Of a stretch of 5,238 nt of DNA, positions 1 through 4,665 are shown piece by piece. Numbering within the stretch: the first letter of the stretch is position 1; every line of letters starts with the position of its first letter. Both the position numbers and the translations under genes were made by a program. Below the pieces are notes generated by a model, which worked only from the letters and a program-made list of their open reading frames with translations, did no database searches and was not told the DNA's origin. Source of the DNA: an uncultured Ruminococcus sp. (GTDB taxonomy: Bacteria; Bacillota_A; Clostridia; RUG12999); the NCBI GenBank assembly GCA_902783995.1, contig CACZTG010000312.1, positions 1-5,238 of the forward strand, given 5' to 3'.

Positions 1-321
1 ATGTCCTCCAATGATACAATGCTGTCCGTTGTCCTTATAGGAGAAAACAGCGTGTGTATGGTGGAAACGGCTTCCCTCATCATCTGTCGTTATATTTCCG
101 GTTAAGGACACAAGCTCAAGCATTCCGGACAGTTTCCGTGTTTCAAAAGAGCCTTTTTCCGGAATAAACGTCTGAATTTCTGCTCCGGAGCACCCACCGA
201 TACCGCTGAAAACAGCAGACTTAATCCCTTCCTTCCGGCAGAGCTCAAGCAATCCGGTTATAATTTCATCTCCCTTATCCATTCGGACGTATCCGACTTT
301 GTCAAAAAATTTGTACTCCAT
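1..321 (-). CDS. PPC/DUF296-domain protein, N-terminal 107 residues (partial)
   Basis: This open frame runs off the left edge of the window. It begins M-E-Y-K-F-F-D-K and shows the features of the PPC (DUF296) family: a GIG turn at residues 40-42, an ELVSLTGNI strand at 69-77, a His cluster H87-H88-x-H90, and GGH at 105-107, where the fragment ends. Family members are usually about 135-145 residues, so roughly three quarters is present. Plant relatives carry AT-hooks and bind DNA. Bacterial stand-alone PPC proteins form trimers, but their role is not settled, so the usual label DNA-binding protein is only a family name. The ATG at 321 is preferred because it matches the usual family N-terminus and has AAGG five bases upstream. 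An in-frame TTG at 360-358, just behind AAAGGAG, would add 13 residues. GC content of sampled blocks is near 49 percent, well above the next gene. Confidence 0.85.
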   Translation of the reverse strand, partial: MEYKFFDKVGYVRMDKGDEIITGLLELCRKEGIKSAVFSGIGGCSGAEIQTFIPEKGSFETRKLSGMLELVSLTGNITTDDEGSRFHHTHAVFSYKDNGQHCIIGGH

Positions 322-333
322 TTTTACCTTGTA

Positions 334-359
334 TGATATATTTAGTCCTAAATATATCA
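334..359. promoter_or_regulatory. 26-bp perfect dyad at the start of the PPC gene, probable operator
   Basis: Two perfectly complementary 12-bp arms, TGATATATTTAG (334-345) and CTAAATATATCA (348-359), are separated by only two bases. On the minus strand the dyad spans a possible promoter, TTGATA (360-355) and TATCAT (338-333) with a 16-bp spacer. A bound repressor would therefore block RNA polymerase directly. The arrangement suits a homodimeric winged-helix regulator of the Rrf2 or MarR kind, but I do not recognise the motif and cannot name the protein. A start from that promoter would leave a leader of only a few bases before the ATG at 321. Confidence 0.6.
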
Positions 360-456
360 ATACTCTCCTTTCTTTTAATTATTTATGATATAATAAAATC
401 AATGATTAAAATAAGGCGACTTTGCCGCAAGGTAGGTTTTATTGTTTCAATGTTCC

Positions 457-473
457 GCGGCACGGTGCGCCGC
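457..473 (-). repeat. GC-rich hairpin, 7-bp stem with 3-base loop
   Basis: On the minus strand GCGGCGC (473-467), a loop ACC and GUGCCGC (463-457) pair completely if one G-U wobble is allowed. On the plus strand the same position is an A-C mismatch, so the fold is better on the minus strand, the direction of both flanking genes. The bases after the stem (GGAACATTG) are not U-rich, so this is not an ordinary terminator. The 3' arm could instead pair with GCGGCA at 428-423. Confidence 0.5.
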
Positions 474-477
474 TGCA

Positions 478-496
478 TATATGATATAATCATATA
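478..496. repeat. AT-rich dyad, 8-bp arms with 3-base spacer
   Basis: TATATGAT (478-485) and ATCATATA (489-496) are perfect inverted repeats around ATA. The plus strand of the dyad contains TGATATAAT, an extended -10 look-alike, but no -35 match lies 17 bp upstream. It shares the string TATGATATA with the operator-like dyad at 334-359, so it may be a second, weaker binding site for the same regulator. Chance is plausible in DNA this AT-rich. Confidence 0.35.
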
Positions 497-595
497 AACA
501 CTGTGGACTTTTTATTTTAATCTATAGCATTGACTGTTTAAAGGAGTGTATTGCCACAGTTTTATCTAAATCATTTATATCAGGACACCTATTAA

Positions 596-1738
596 TCATA
601 AACTTATAAAAAACAAACCTTCCCCGCCTCCTAATTTTCCGCCATTTTTTAAATGAGCTTTATAGGCCTTTTGCAGTAATGTTTTCTCCGGCAATTTATC
701 GGGGCATCTTTCCATCGTATCAAATATACGCCACAAGTTATCAAGATTTTTGTCTGTATATTCGTTGATTATTTCAAATCCGGACATAAAACGATATGTA
801 TTTGATTTTTCGGACAAAATCTTTTTGTTTTCCGGATACAAAATCCAAGAATTGCAATAAAATGGGATATAGCTTTCAAATTCATCTTTAAAAAATTCCT
901 TAGCCATAAAAAAAGCTTCATCACAACTCTTTTCATCCAGTGGCTTTAAGCTTCTCGGAATATGTATATTTATAACTTTGCTTTCAGGAGTAAGGACTCT
1001 TCCGTCATTCTCATAATTTTTACAAAAATCCATCAATTCAAACTGAAGTCTGCCAAAAGTAAATCTTGTAGCTTTAAAAAAACCAATAAACCAATCTGCC
1101 ACAAAACTGCCAACTATATTATATACAAGTTTACACTCATCCGCTTTGTATTTTAAATCATACATATTAGCGTGAAAAATTTCGGAAGGTATTCCCTTTT
1201 CAGCATAGACTTTTTCTGCCCTTTGAGAAAGGCAGACAAAGATTAAAAACTCAACTGTAAAATCATACAAATACAGAATTGAAGCAATCTTATCAGCGAT
1301 GTCAATTATTTTACCGTAATCACAATCAATACTTTCGTTATATAAATCCATCGCCTTGTTAAATAACGCAAAAGTTACAGAATTATCCATTATTTTTTCA
1401 TATGAATCAATCAGAAATTTTGAATCTTCTTCTTCATAATTATAAAATTTAAAAAATTCATCAATATATGCTCTCATTCCCATTTTACTCCTTAAAGCAT
1501 ATAAATATTTAAATTTCATACCAATCCGGTTTTGTTGTTTTAAATTCACCATTCTGAACGACAAAATCCTTTGCGTGCAAAACGCAGATTTTATCTGAAA
1601 GTATTTTTCGTCTTTTTCAACACCGCAAAGAGAATATATATTTTCTATTTTGTTCTCCGCCCTTATCTCATTCTCTGAATCATAAAATTTACTGTACAAC
1701 ATCAGCGGATAACTTACCCAAAAATACCACATTTTCAT
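596..1738 (-). CDS. Acyltransferase-like protein of NAT_N (DUF5596) / GNAT_C type
   Basis: This 380-residue protein resembles the clostridial proteins annotated as acyltransferase domain-containing, which join a helical N-terminal domain (NAT_N, DUF5596) to a GNAT-like C-terminal domain. The recognisable part is C-terminal: a strand ending HIPRSLKPL (H259-I-P261), then a helix with AKEFF, then C295-N-S-W298-I-L and an SNTYRF...FEII segment, matching the family pattern HIP...L...A..FF...C.SWLL.P...SN...F. No signal peptide or membrane span is evident, so it is probably cytosolic. I see no classical GNAT acetyl-CoA loop (Q/R-x-x-G-x-G/A), and no substrate is known for the family. A near-consensus promoter overlaps the first ATG and no Shine-Dalgarno sequence precedes it, so M3 or a later codon may be the true start. 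Sampled blocks are about 33 percent GC against 45-49 percent in the neighbours, which could reflect transfer. Confidence 0.72.
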   Translation of the reverse strand: MKMWYFWVSYPLMLYSKFYDSENEIRAENKIENIYSLCGVEKDEKYFQIKSAFCTQRILSFRMVNLKQQNRIGMKFKYLYALRSKMGMRAYIDEFFKFYNYEEEDSKFLIDSYEKIMDNSVTFALFNKAMDLYNESIDCDYGKIIDIADKIASILYLYDFTVEFLIFVCLSQRAEKVYAEKGIPSEIFHANMYDLKYKADECKLVYNIVGSFVADWFIGFFKATRFTFGRLQFELMDFCKNYENDGRVLTPESKVINIHIPRSLKPLDEKSCDEAFFMAKEFFKDEFESYIPFYCNSWILYPENKKILSEKSNTYRFMSGFEIINEYTDKNLDNLWRIFDTMERCPDKLPEKTLLQKAYKAHLKNGGKLGGGEGLFFISL

Positions 1739-1765
1739 TTTATCATACGCTTAAATTTATGTCAA
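1737..1765 (-). promoter_or_regulatory. Near-consensus sigma-A promoter of the acyltransferase-like gene
   Basis: On the minus strand TTGACA (1765-1760) is followed after exactly 17 bp by TAAAAT (1742-1737), and a TG one base before the -10 gives an extended -10. The -10 overlaps the first ATG of the gene (1738-1736), so transcription should begin at about 1732-1729, at or beyond codon 3. Either the mRNA is leaderless from M3 or the real start codon lies further in. Confidence 0.75.
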
Positions 1766-1775
1766 TACATAAATT
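1754..1775. promoter_or_regulatory. 22-bp perfect dyad covering the -35 box, probable operator
   Basis: AATTTATGT (1754-1762) and ACATAAATT (1767-1775) are perfect 9-bp inverted repeats around a 4-base spacer. The -35 hexamer TTGACA (1765-1760) lies inside the dyad, so a protein bound here would compete with RNA polymerase. The ATGT-N4-ACAT core suits a dimeric repressor, but I cannot assign a family. A looser inverted repeat, ATTCATTT (1773-1780) with AAATGAAT (1792-1799), lies just upstream and may be chance in AT-rich DNA. Confidence 0.55.
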
Positions 1776-1810
1776 CATTTGTTTTACAAAAAAATGAATA
1801 TTTTTAATAT

Positions 1811-1846
1811 AAAAAAGCAGCGATACCGCCGCACCGCCGCTTTTTT
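1811..1846 (-). terminator. Strong intrinsic terminator of the spoIIE unit
   Basis: On the minus strand six A, then GCGGCGGUGC, pair with GUAUCGCUGC and six U around a GGCG loop. This gives a continuous 16-bp stem if three G-U wobbles are allowed, and it ends in a U-run. On the plus strand the wobbles become A-C mismatches, so the signal is directional and serves the leftward unit. The stem begins inside the stop codon of the small gene at 1845-2093. Confidence 0.88.
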
Positions 1847-2093
1847 ATAAAAATCTGACCGCAAAAATAATTGCCGCTGCCGCAAAAATAAAAAGTACCG
1901 TGTAAAAAATTGCCGGCGCTCTGCTTTTCAGCCTGTGATTTTTCGCGTATTCATCAATTATCTTTTTTGCTTCGTCAATAATAAAATCATCTTTTCCGGC
2001 TTTTTCGTTCAAAATAAATATTGCCTGTTCAATGCCGCATTTCCCGGGATTTCTGACTATCAGAACACGCTTTCCCAAGGTATATTTTTCCAC
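1845..2093 (-). CDS. Small uncharacterised tail-anchored membrane protein (82 aa)
   Basis: I do not recognise this protein and give it no function. Residues 1-59 are soluble and mixed-charge, with a short hydrophobic strand LIVRN at 11-15, IEQAIFILN at 21-29 and an amphipathic, charged helix at about 38-52. A basic stretch (NHRLKSR, 52-58) is followed by a single hydrophobic span, about 60-79, that ends almost at the C-terminus (VRFL). This is the layout of a tail-anchored protein with the N-terminal domain in the cytoplasm, and the positive residues before the span fit that orientation. The start is GTG, fixed by a strong GGGAGGG six bases upstream (2106-2100). It follows spoIIE after 57 bp on the same strand and ends in the shared terminator, so co-transcription with spoIIE is likely. 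A weak TATAAT-like element in the gap has no matching -35. A link to sporulation is inferred only from position. Confidence 0.8.
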   Translation of the reverse strand: MEKYTLGKRVLIVRNPGKCGIEQAIFILNEKAGKDDFIIDEAKKIIDEYAKNHRLKSRAPAIFYTVLFIFAAAAIIFAVRFL

Positions 2094-2099
2094 AATATT

Positions 2100-2106
2100 C
2101 CCTCCC
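2100..2106 (-). promoter_or_regulatory. Ribosome binding site that fixes a GTG start
   Basis: GGGAGGG on the minus strand stands six bases before the GTG at 2093-2091. No ATG lies near it in this frame, so the site is what supports the GTG start of the small tail-anchored protein. Confidence 0.8.
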
Positions 2107-2150
2107 GCGCATATTTTAAATATATTATACGTAAGACGAGCGGTTTTAAT

Positions 2151-4460
2151 TCATTCTTTTGAAATTTTCGCGACAATAATTGTCATATCGTCCTTCGGCG
2201 CGCCCATAGACATAGAGGCGAACATCAGGTATTCCGCAATTTCTCTCGGCTCCGATTCATCGCATTGCATAAGCGCGTGACAAAGCTTATGTTCGCCCTC
2301 CATACGGTCTCCCGACGTATCGGGTACGCCGTCGCTCATAAGAACAATATATCCGCCTCCCGAAACGCTTAAATTTTTTGTCTGCATTTCGCTGATTTCA
2401 AGTATGCCGAGCGGCAATGACGACCAGCCTATTTTTTCAACGCCTTTTTCGGTTTTGACATAGCTTGACGCTGCGCCCGCTTTTGTGAACTCAATATTTC
2501 CGCTTCGGAGATTTATTTTTACAGCGTCCGCCGAAATACACGACTCATTTTCCTTGCCCGATATCATAACATTATTTATCATTCTGAAAGCTTCTTCCGC
2601 CTCAAATCCCGCGCGGGTAAGCTTTTCAAAAAGCTTTGCCGTCCAGCCGCTTTCCTTCGCGGCAAGCGCGCCGCTTCCCATACCGTCACCCACAAGGCAA
2701 AAAAGATTTCCCTTTCCGTCGTCAAACCATACCGCCGTATCGCCTGTGCGGCGTTCCTTGCTGTCAAGGCTCATTACGGCGACTTCATATTTATAATATT
2801 CCTTTTCTGTCATTGTAAGTACTGTTCCCCCGTCATATTTTTCCTCACTTACGGTATGCATATTCATTTCAGATGCTTCCCGTATGATTTTCTCCGCTTT
2901 TCCAAGCTCCTCCGACTCTATTCCGGCAATCACCTCAAAAAGCCCCGATTTATTTTTTGTAACGCATACACTGCCGCACTGAACACCGTTGCGTGTTAGA
3001 GCTTCCGCGATTTCGGCGGATAAAAACTCATAGGTATCATATCCTTCGGCTATACGTTTTTTTTGCCTTTCTATAATATCCGCCATATCTTCAAGCCCTT
3101 TGGCAATAAATTTCCGGCATAAGCCGTCCTTCACAGAAAGCAGATTTTTTTCTTTATAAAACGAAAAACTGTCCTTTACTCTGTCAATAACTCTGTCGCC
3201 GTGAATACATTTCCACGCGGTAATCTTTGAAACGTTTTCCAACGTGCAATCCCCGTCTCTTATTATAAGCTCCGTTATATATTTTATTGCCTGTTCGGTT
3301 TTCGCGCGGTTTTTCCCCGTACAATATTTTTCAAGCGTGCAGCCCTCGCAAACTTTTCTTTTGACCGTCCGCATAATATCCGGGCAGCTGTCTTTTTGTT
3401 TTACGCTTTTTCCCATTTCTCCAATCACTTCGGCAACAGCGTCTATGGCTCCTTCAATTTCATTCATAGCGCCGCAAACGGCGTTTTTTTGTCCCTTTAT
3501 CATACTTTTGCCGGGAGAGGTGCCCGCCTTTTTGGTTGTGTATCTTGTTATATAATCCATAACATATTGCGGTGTAAAATAAAAAAGTGCTGTCGCGGCG
3601 GTAAGCTCAAGCGTAATTAAAGGTGAGGTTTGCTCGCCAAACGTACATGCGGTATAAACCGCGTTTGCGAGAGCCGCGCCCACAATAATTCCCCATCTGT
3701 TTAAATCGGCAAGCACAGAACAGCCTATCGCGGTAAATATATACATTGTAAGCTCTGCCGATATATCACCTCCGCTGACTGCCCCAAGCACGGCGGCAAG
3801 TGTTACGGAAACTCCAATACCGCATTTTTTAGCGGCAAAAATTATCATATAAAGGCTTAACACCGCTTCCGGTCTTACTCCCATAATATCTATTCCGCCA
3901 AGTCCCGCCGCAGCGCAGGCGGCAACCACAAACACGGATATTGCCTCGTCACTGTTTAAAATTGTTCCGCCCCTCGAAATTATTTTTACGGCATTTTCAA
4001 ACGCGGCGGCAGAGCCTATTATAAGCGCTCCTTCAATTATAAGCATTATATAGTCAAAACCGTAAGAGCCGTTTACGGCAAGAATTATCATTCCGCAGAT
4101 AACATCTGTTCCCGCGCCTATAAAAGCGCAAAGAAGCGTATTGTTTTTAAAAATTTCCTCATCTGTTTTATGCAGGGCATATATAACGAGAAATGTCATA
4201 AACGCGCGTAGCTTAAAAATATCAAGTCCCGATAAAATAAGACCTGCCGCTGTAAAAAACATTGCCGGCACAAGCTTTTTGCCGTGTCTGTTCGCTATAG
4301 TCCAGCCAATCCCCGTCGGCATAATCATTCCCCATACACTGACCCTGCCGGCAAGCAGACCTATAACCGCCATAATTACAGCGGCGGGGATATTCTTTTT
4401 TTCCGCCTGCTTTGCCCTTTTATATGTAAGTATTTCATTTGGTTTAACTGCCGTTTTCAT
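2151..4460 (-). CDS. spoIIE: Stage II sporulation protein E (SpoIIE), PP2C-type serine phosphatase
   Basis: SpoIIE dephosphorylates the anti-anti-sigma factor SpoIIAA, which frees sigma-F in the forespore; in Bacillus subtilis it also acts with FtsZ at the polar septum. The 769-residue product has the full family layout. Residues about 25-300 hold roughly ten hydrophobic spans. A central regulatory part (about 310-540) carries the conserved cysteine group C371-x2-C374-x5-C380. The C-terminal PP2C domain (about 555-765) has TGD at 572-574, GDGMGSG with D592, MSDG with D710 and DDMT with D757-D758, so the metal-binding acidic residues are all present. The only small deviation is TGD where SGD is usual. 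Length fits the family (B. subtilis, 827). I chose the ATG at 4460, eight bases after AAAGGCGG; a TTG two codons earlier is only two bases from that site. It is divergent from trmB and leads the small membrane protein gene. Confidence 0.96.
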   Translation of the reverse strand: MKTAVKPNEILTYKRAKQAEKKNIPAAVIMAVIGLLAGRVSVWGMIMPTGIGWTIANRHGKKLVPAMFFTAAGLILSGLDIFKLRAFMTFLVIYALHKTDEEIFKNNTLLCAFIGAGTDVICGMIILAVNGSYGFDYIMLIIEGALIIGSAAAFENAVKIISRGGTILNSDEAISVFVVAACAAAGLGGIDIMGVRPEAVLSLYMIIFAAKKCGIGVSVTLAAVLGAVSGGDISAELTMYIFTAIGCSVLADLNRWGIIVGAALANAVYTACTFGEQTSPLITLELTAATALFYFTPQYVMDYITRYTTKKAGTSPGKSMIKGQKNAVCGAMNEIEGAIDAVAEVIGEMGKSVKQKDSCPDIMRTVKRKVCEGCTLEKYCTGKNRAKTEQAIKYITELIIRDGDCTLENVSKITAWKCIHGDRVIDRVKDSFSFYKEKNLLSVKDGLCRKFIAKGLEDMADIIERQKKRIAEGYDTYEFLSAEIAEALTRNGVQCGSVCVTKNKSGLFEVIAGIESEELGKAEKIIREASEMNMHTVSEEKYDGGTVLTMTEKEYYKYEVAVMSLDSKERRTGDTAVWFDDGKGNLFCLVGDGMGSGALAAKESGWTAKLFEKLTRAGFEAEEAFRMINNVMISGKENESCISADAVKINLRSGNIEFTKAGAASSYVKTEKGVEKIGWSSLPLGILEISEMQTKNLSVSGGGYIVLMSDGVPDTSGDRMEGEHKLCHALMQCDESEPREIAEYLMFASMSMGAPKDDMTIIVAKISKE

Positions 4461-4468
4461 TTGCAAAT

Positions 4469-4476
4469 CCGCCTTT
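4469..4476 (-). promoter_or_regulatory. Ribosome binding site that decides the spoIIE start
   Basis: AAAGGCGG on the minus strand is close to the consensus AAAGGAGG. It lies eight bases from the ATG at 4460-4458 but only two from the TTG at 4466-4464, so the ATG is the better start. Confidence 0.75.
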
Positions 4477-4508
4477 CACTTTTCCGTTTCCATTTTTTAC
4501 CATTTTTA

Positions 4509-4542
4509 ATTATACCATTATTCCCTTGTAAAAAAATGTCGT
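4509..4542 (-). promoter_or_regulatory. spoIIE promoter, extended -10 with long spacer
   Basis: On the minus strand TGGTATAAT gives a perfect extended -10 (hexamer 4514-4509). No -35 is found at 17 bp. The best -35-like element, ACGACA at 4542-4537, is 22 bp away. A long spacer with Spo0A boxes at the -35 is the known design of Spo0A-activated promoters such as spoIIG and spoIIE in B. subtilis. The predicted transcription start near 4502 leaves a leader of about 40 bases that includes the ribosome binding site. Confidence 0.6.
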
Positions 4543-4543
4543 A
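4537..4543 (+). promoter_or_regulatory. Candidate Spo0A box overlapping the spoIIE -35 position
   Basis: The plus strand reads TGTCGTA, six of seven matches to the Spo0A box TGTCGAA, in reverse orientation to spoIIE. It coincides with the -35-like ACGACA. The match is short and rests mainly on its position before a sporulation gene. Confidence 0.45.
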
Positions 4544-4567
4544 ATAAATATGTTAAAGCAAATAACT

Positions 4568-4574
4568 TGTCCAA
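4568..4574 (+). promoter_or_regulatory. Second candidate Spo0A box upstream of spoIIE
   Basis: TGTCCAA matches the Spo0A box at six of seven positions, in the same orientation as the first candidate and 31 bp from it, about three helical turns. A poorer TGTTAAA (4551-4557) lies between them. Multiple boxes are usual in Spo0A-activated promoters, but each match alone is weak. Confidence 0.35.
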
Positions 4575-4604
4575 AAATTTCTACATTATTTTCCTTTTTT
4601 GTTG

Positions 4605-4633
4605 TTGACTAATTTTAAAAAATAGTATAAAAT
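4605..4633 (+). promoter_or_regulatory. Sigma-A promoter of trmB
   Basis: TTGACT (4605-4610) and TAAAAT (4628-4633) are separated by 17 bp, each with one mismatch to consensus. Transcription would start near 4640, giving a leader of about 25 bases that includes the GGAGGG ribosome binding site at 4653-4658, seven bases before the ATG. It points away from the spoIIE promoter in the same 205-bp gap. Confidence 0.7.
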
Positions 4634-4665
4634 AATATTAAAGGCTAAAACCGGAGGGAAAATTT

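Larger units (their letters stand above)
360..595. other. Intergenic region with several inverted repeats, no gene
   Basis: This gap separates two minus-strand genes and holds no convincing coding frame. Moving away from the PPC gene it contains AAAGGAG at 371-365 (minus), a GC-rich island at 414-476 with several self-complementary GCGGC/GCCGC segments, an AT-rich dyad at 478-496, and inverted 7-mers at 500-506 and 554-560. The 11-mer TATGATATAAT occurs twice on the plus strand, at 384-394 and 480-490. I see no stem followed by a U-run, so there is no clear terminator for the upstream acyltransferase gene and readthrough into the PPC gene is possible. Confidence 0.6.

Noticed and set aside
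411..445. Possible riboswitch (fluoride- or c-di-GMP-like) in the GC-rich island
   Set aside because: Strings such as AAGGCGAC and GGTAGG recall parts of those classes, but the conserved cores are missing.
500..560. Inverted 7-mers ACTGTGG / CCACAGT, 47 bases apart, as a terminator or element end
   Set aside because: The loop is long, no U-run follows on either strand, and no target duplication or transposase is present.
551..595. 14-residue plus-strand mini-frame starting TTG after AAAGGAG
   Set aside because: A good ribosome binding site match and a short frame occur easily by chance; there is no clear promoter and the peptide has no recognisable character.
962..1156. 64-codon plus-strand open frame inside the acyltransferase-like gene
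   Set aside because: It lies wholly antisense to a gene with recognisable protein motifs, has no clear ribosome binding site and shows no known domain.
1935..2280. Two overlapping plus-strand open frames across the small gene and the end of spoIIE
   Set aside because: They are antisense to the PP2C domain and to a small gene with a strong ribosome binding site; the translations look random.
2485..3620. Several plus- and minus-strand open frames inside spoIIE
   Set aside because: All are shadows of the conserved SpoIIE coding frame, which explains the region fully.
4464..4466. TTG start for spoIIE two codons before the ATG
   Set aside because: It is only two bases from the ribosome binding site, whereas the ATG at 4460 is eight bases away, the usual distance.
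4141..4544. Two plus-strand open frames antisense to the SpoIIE N-terminus
   Set aside because: They mirror membrane-span codons of spoIIE and run into its promoter; no independent signals support them.
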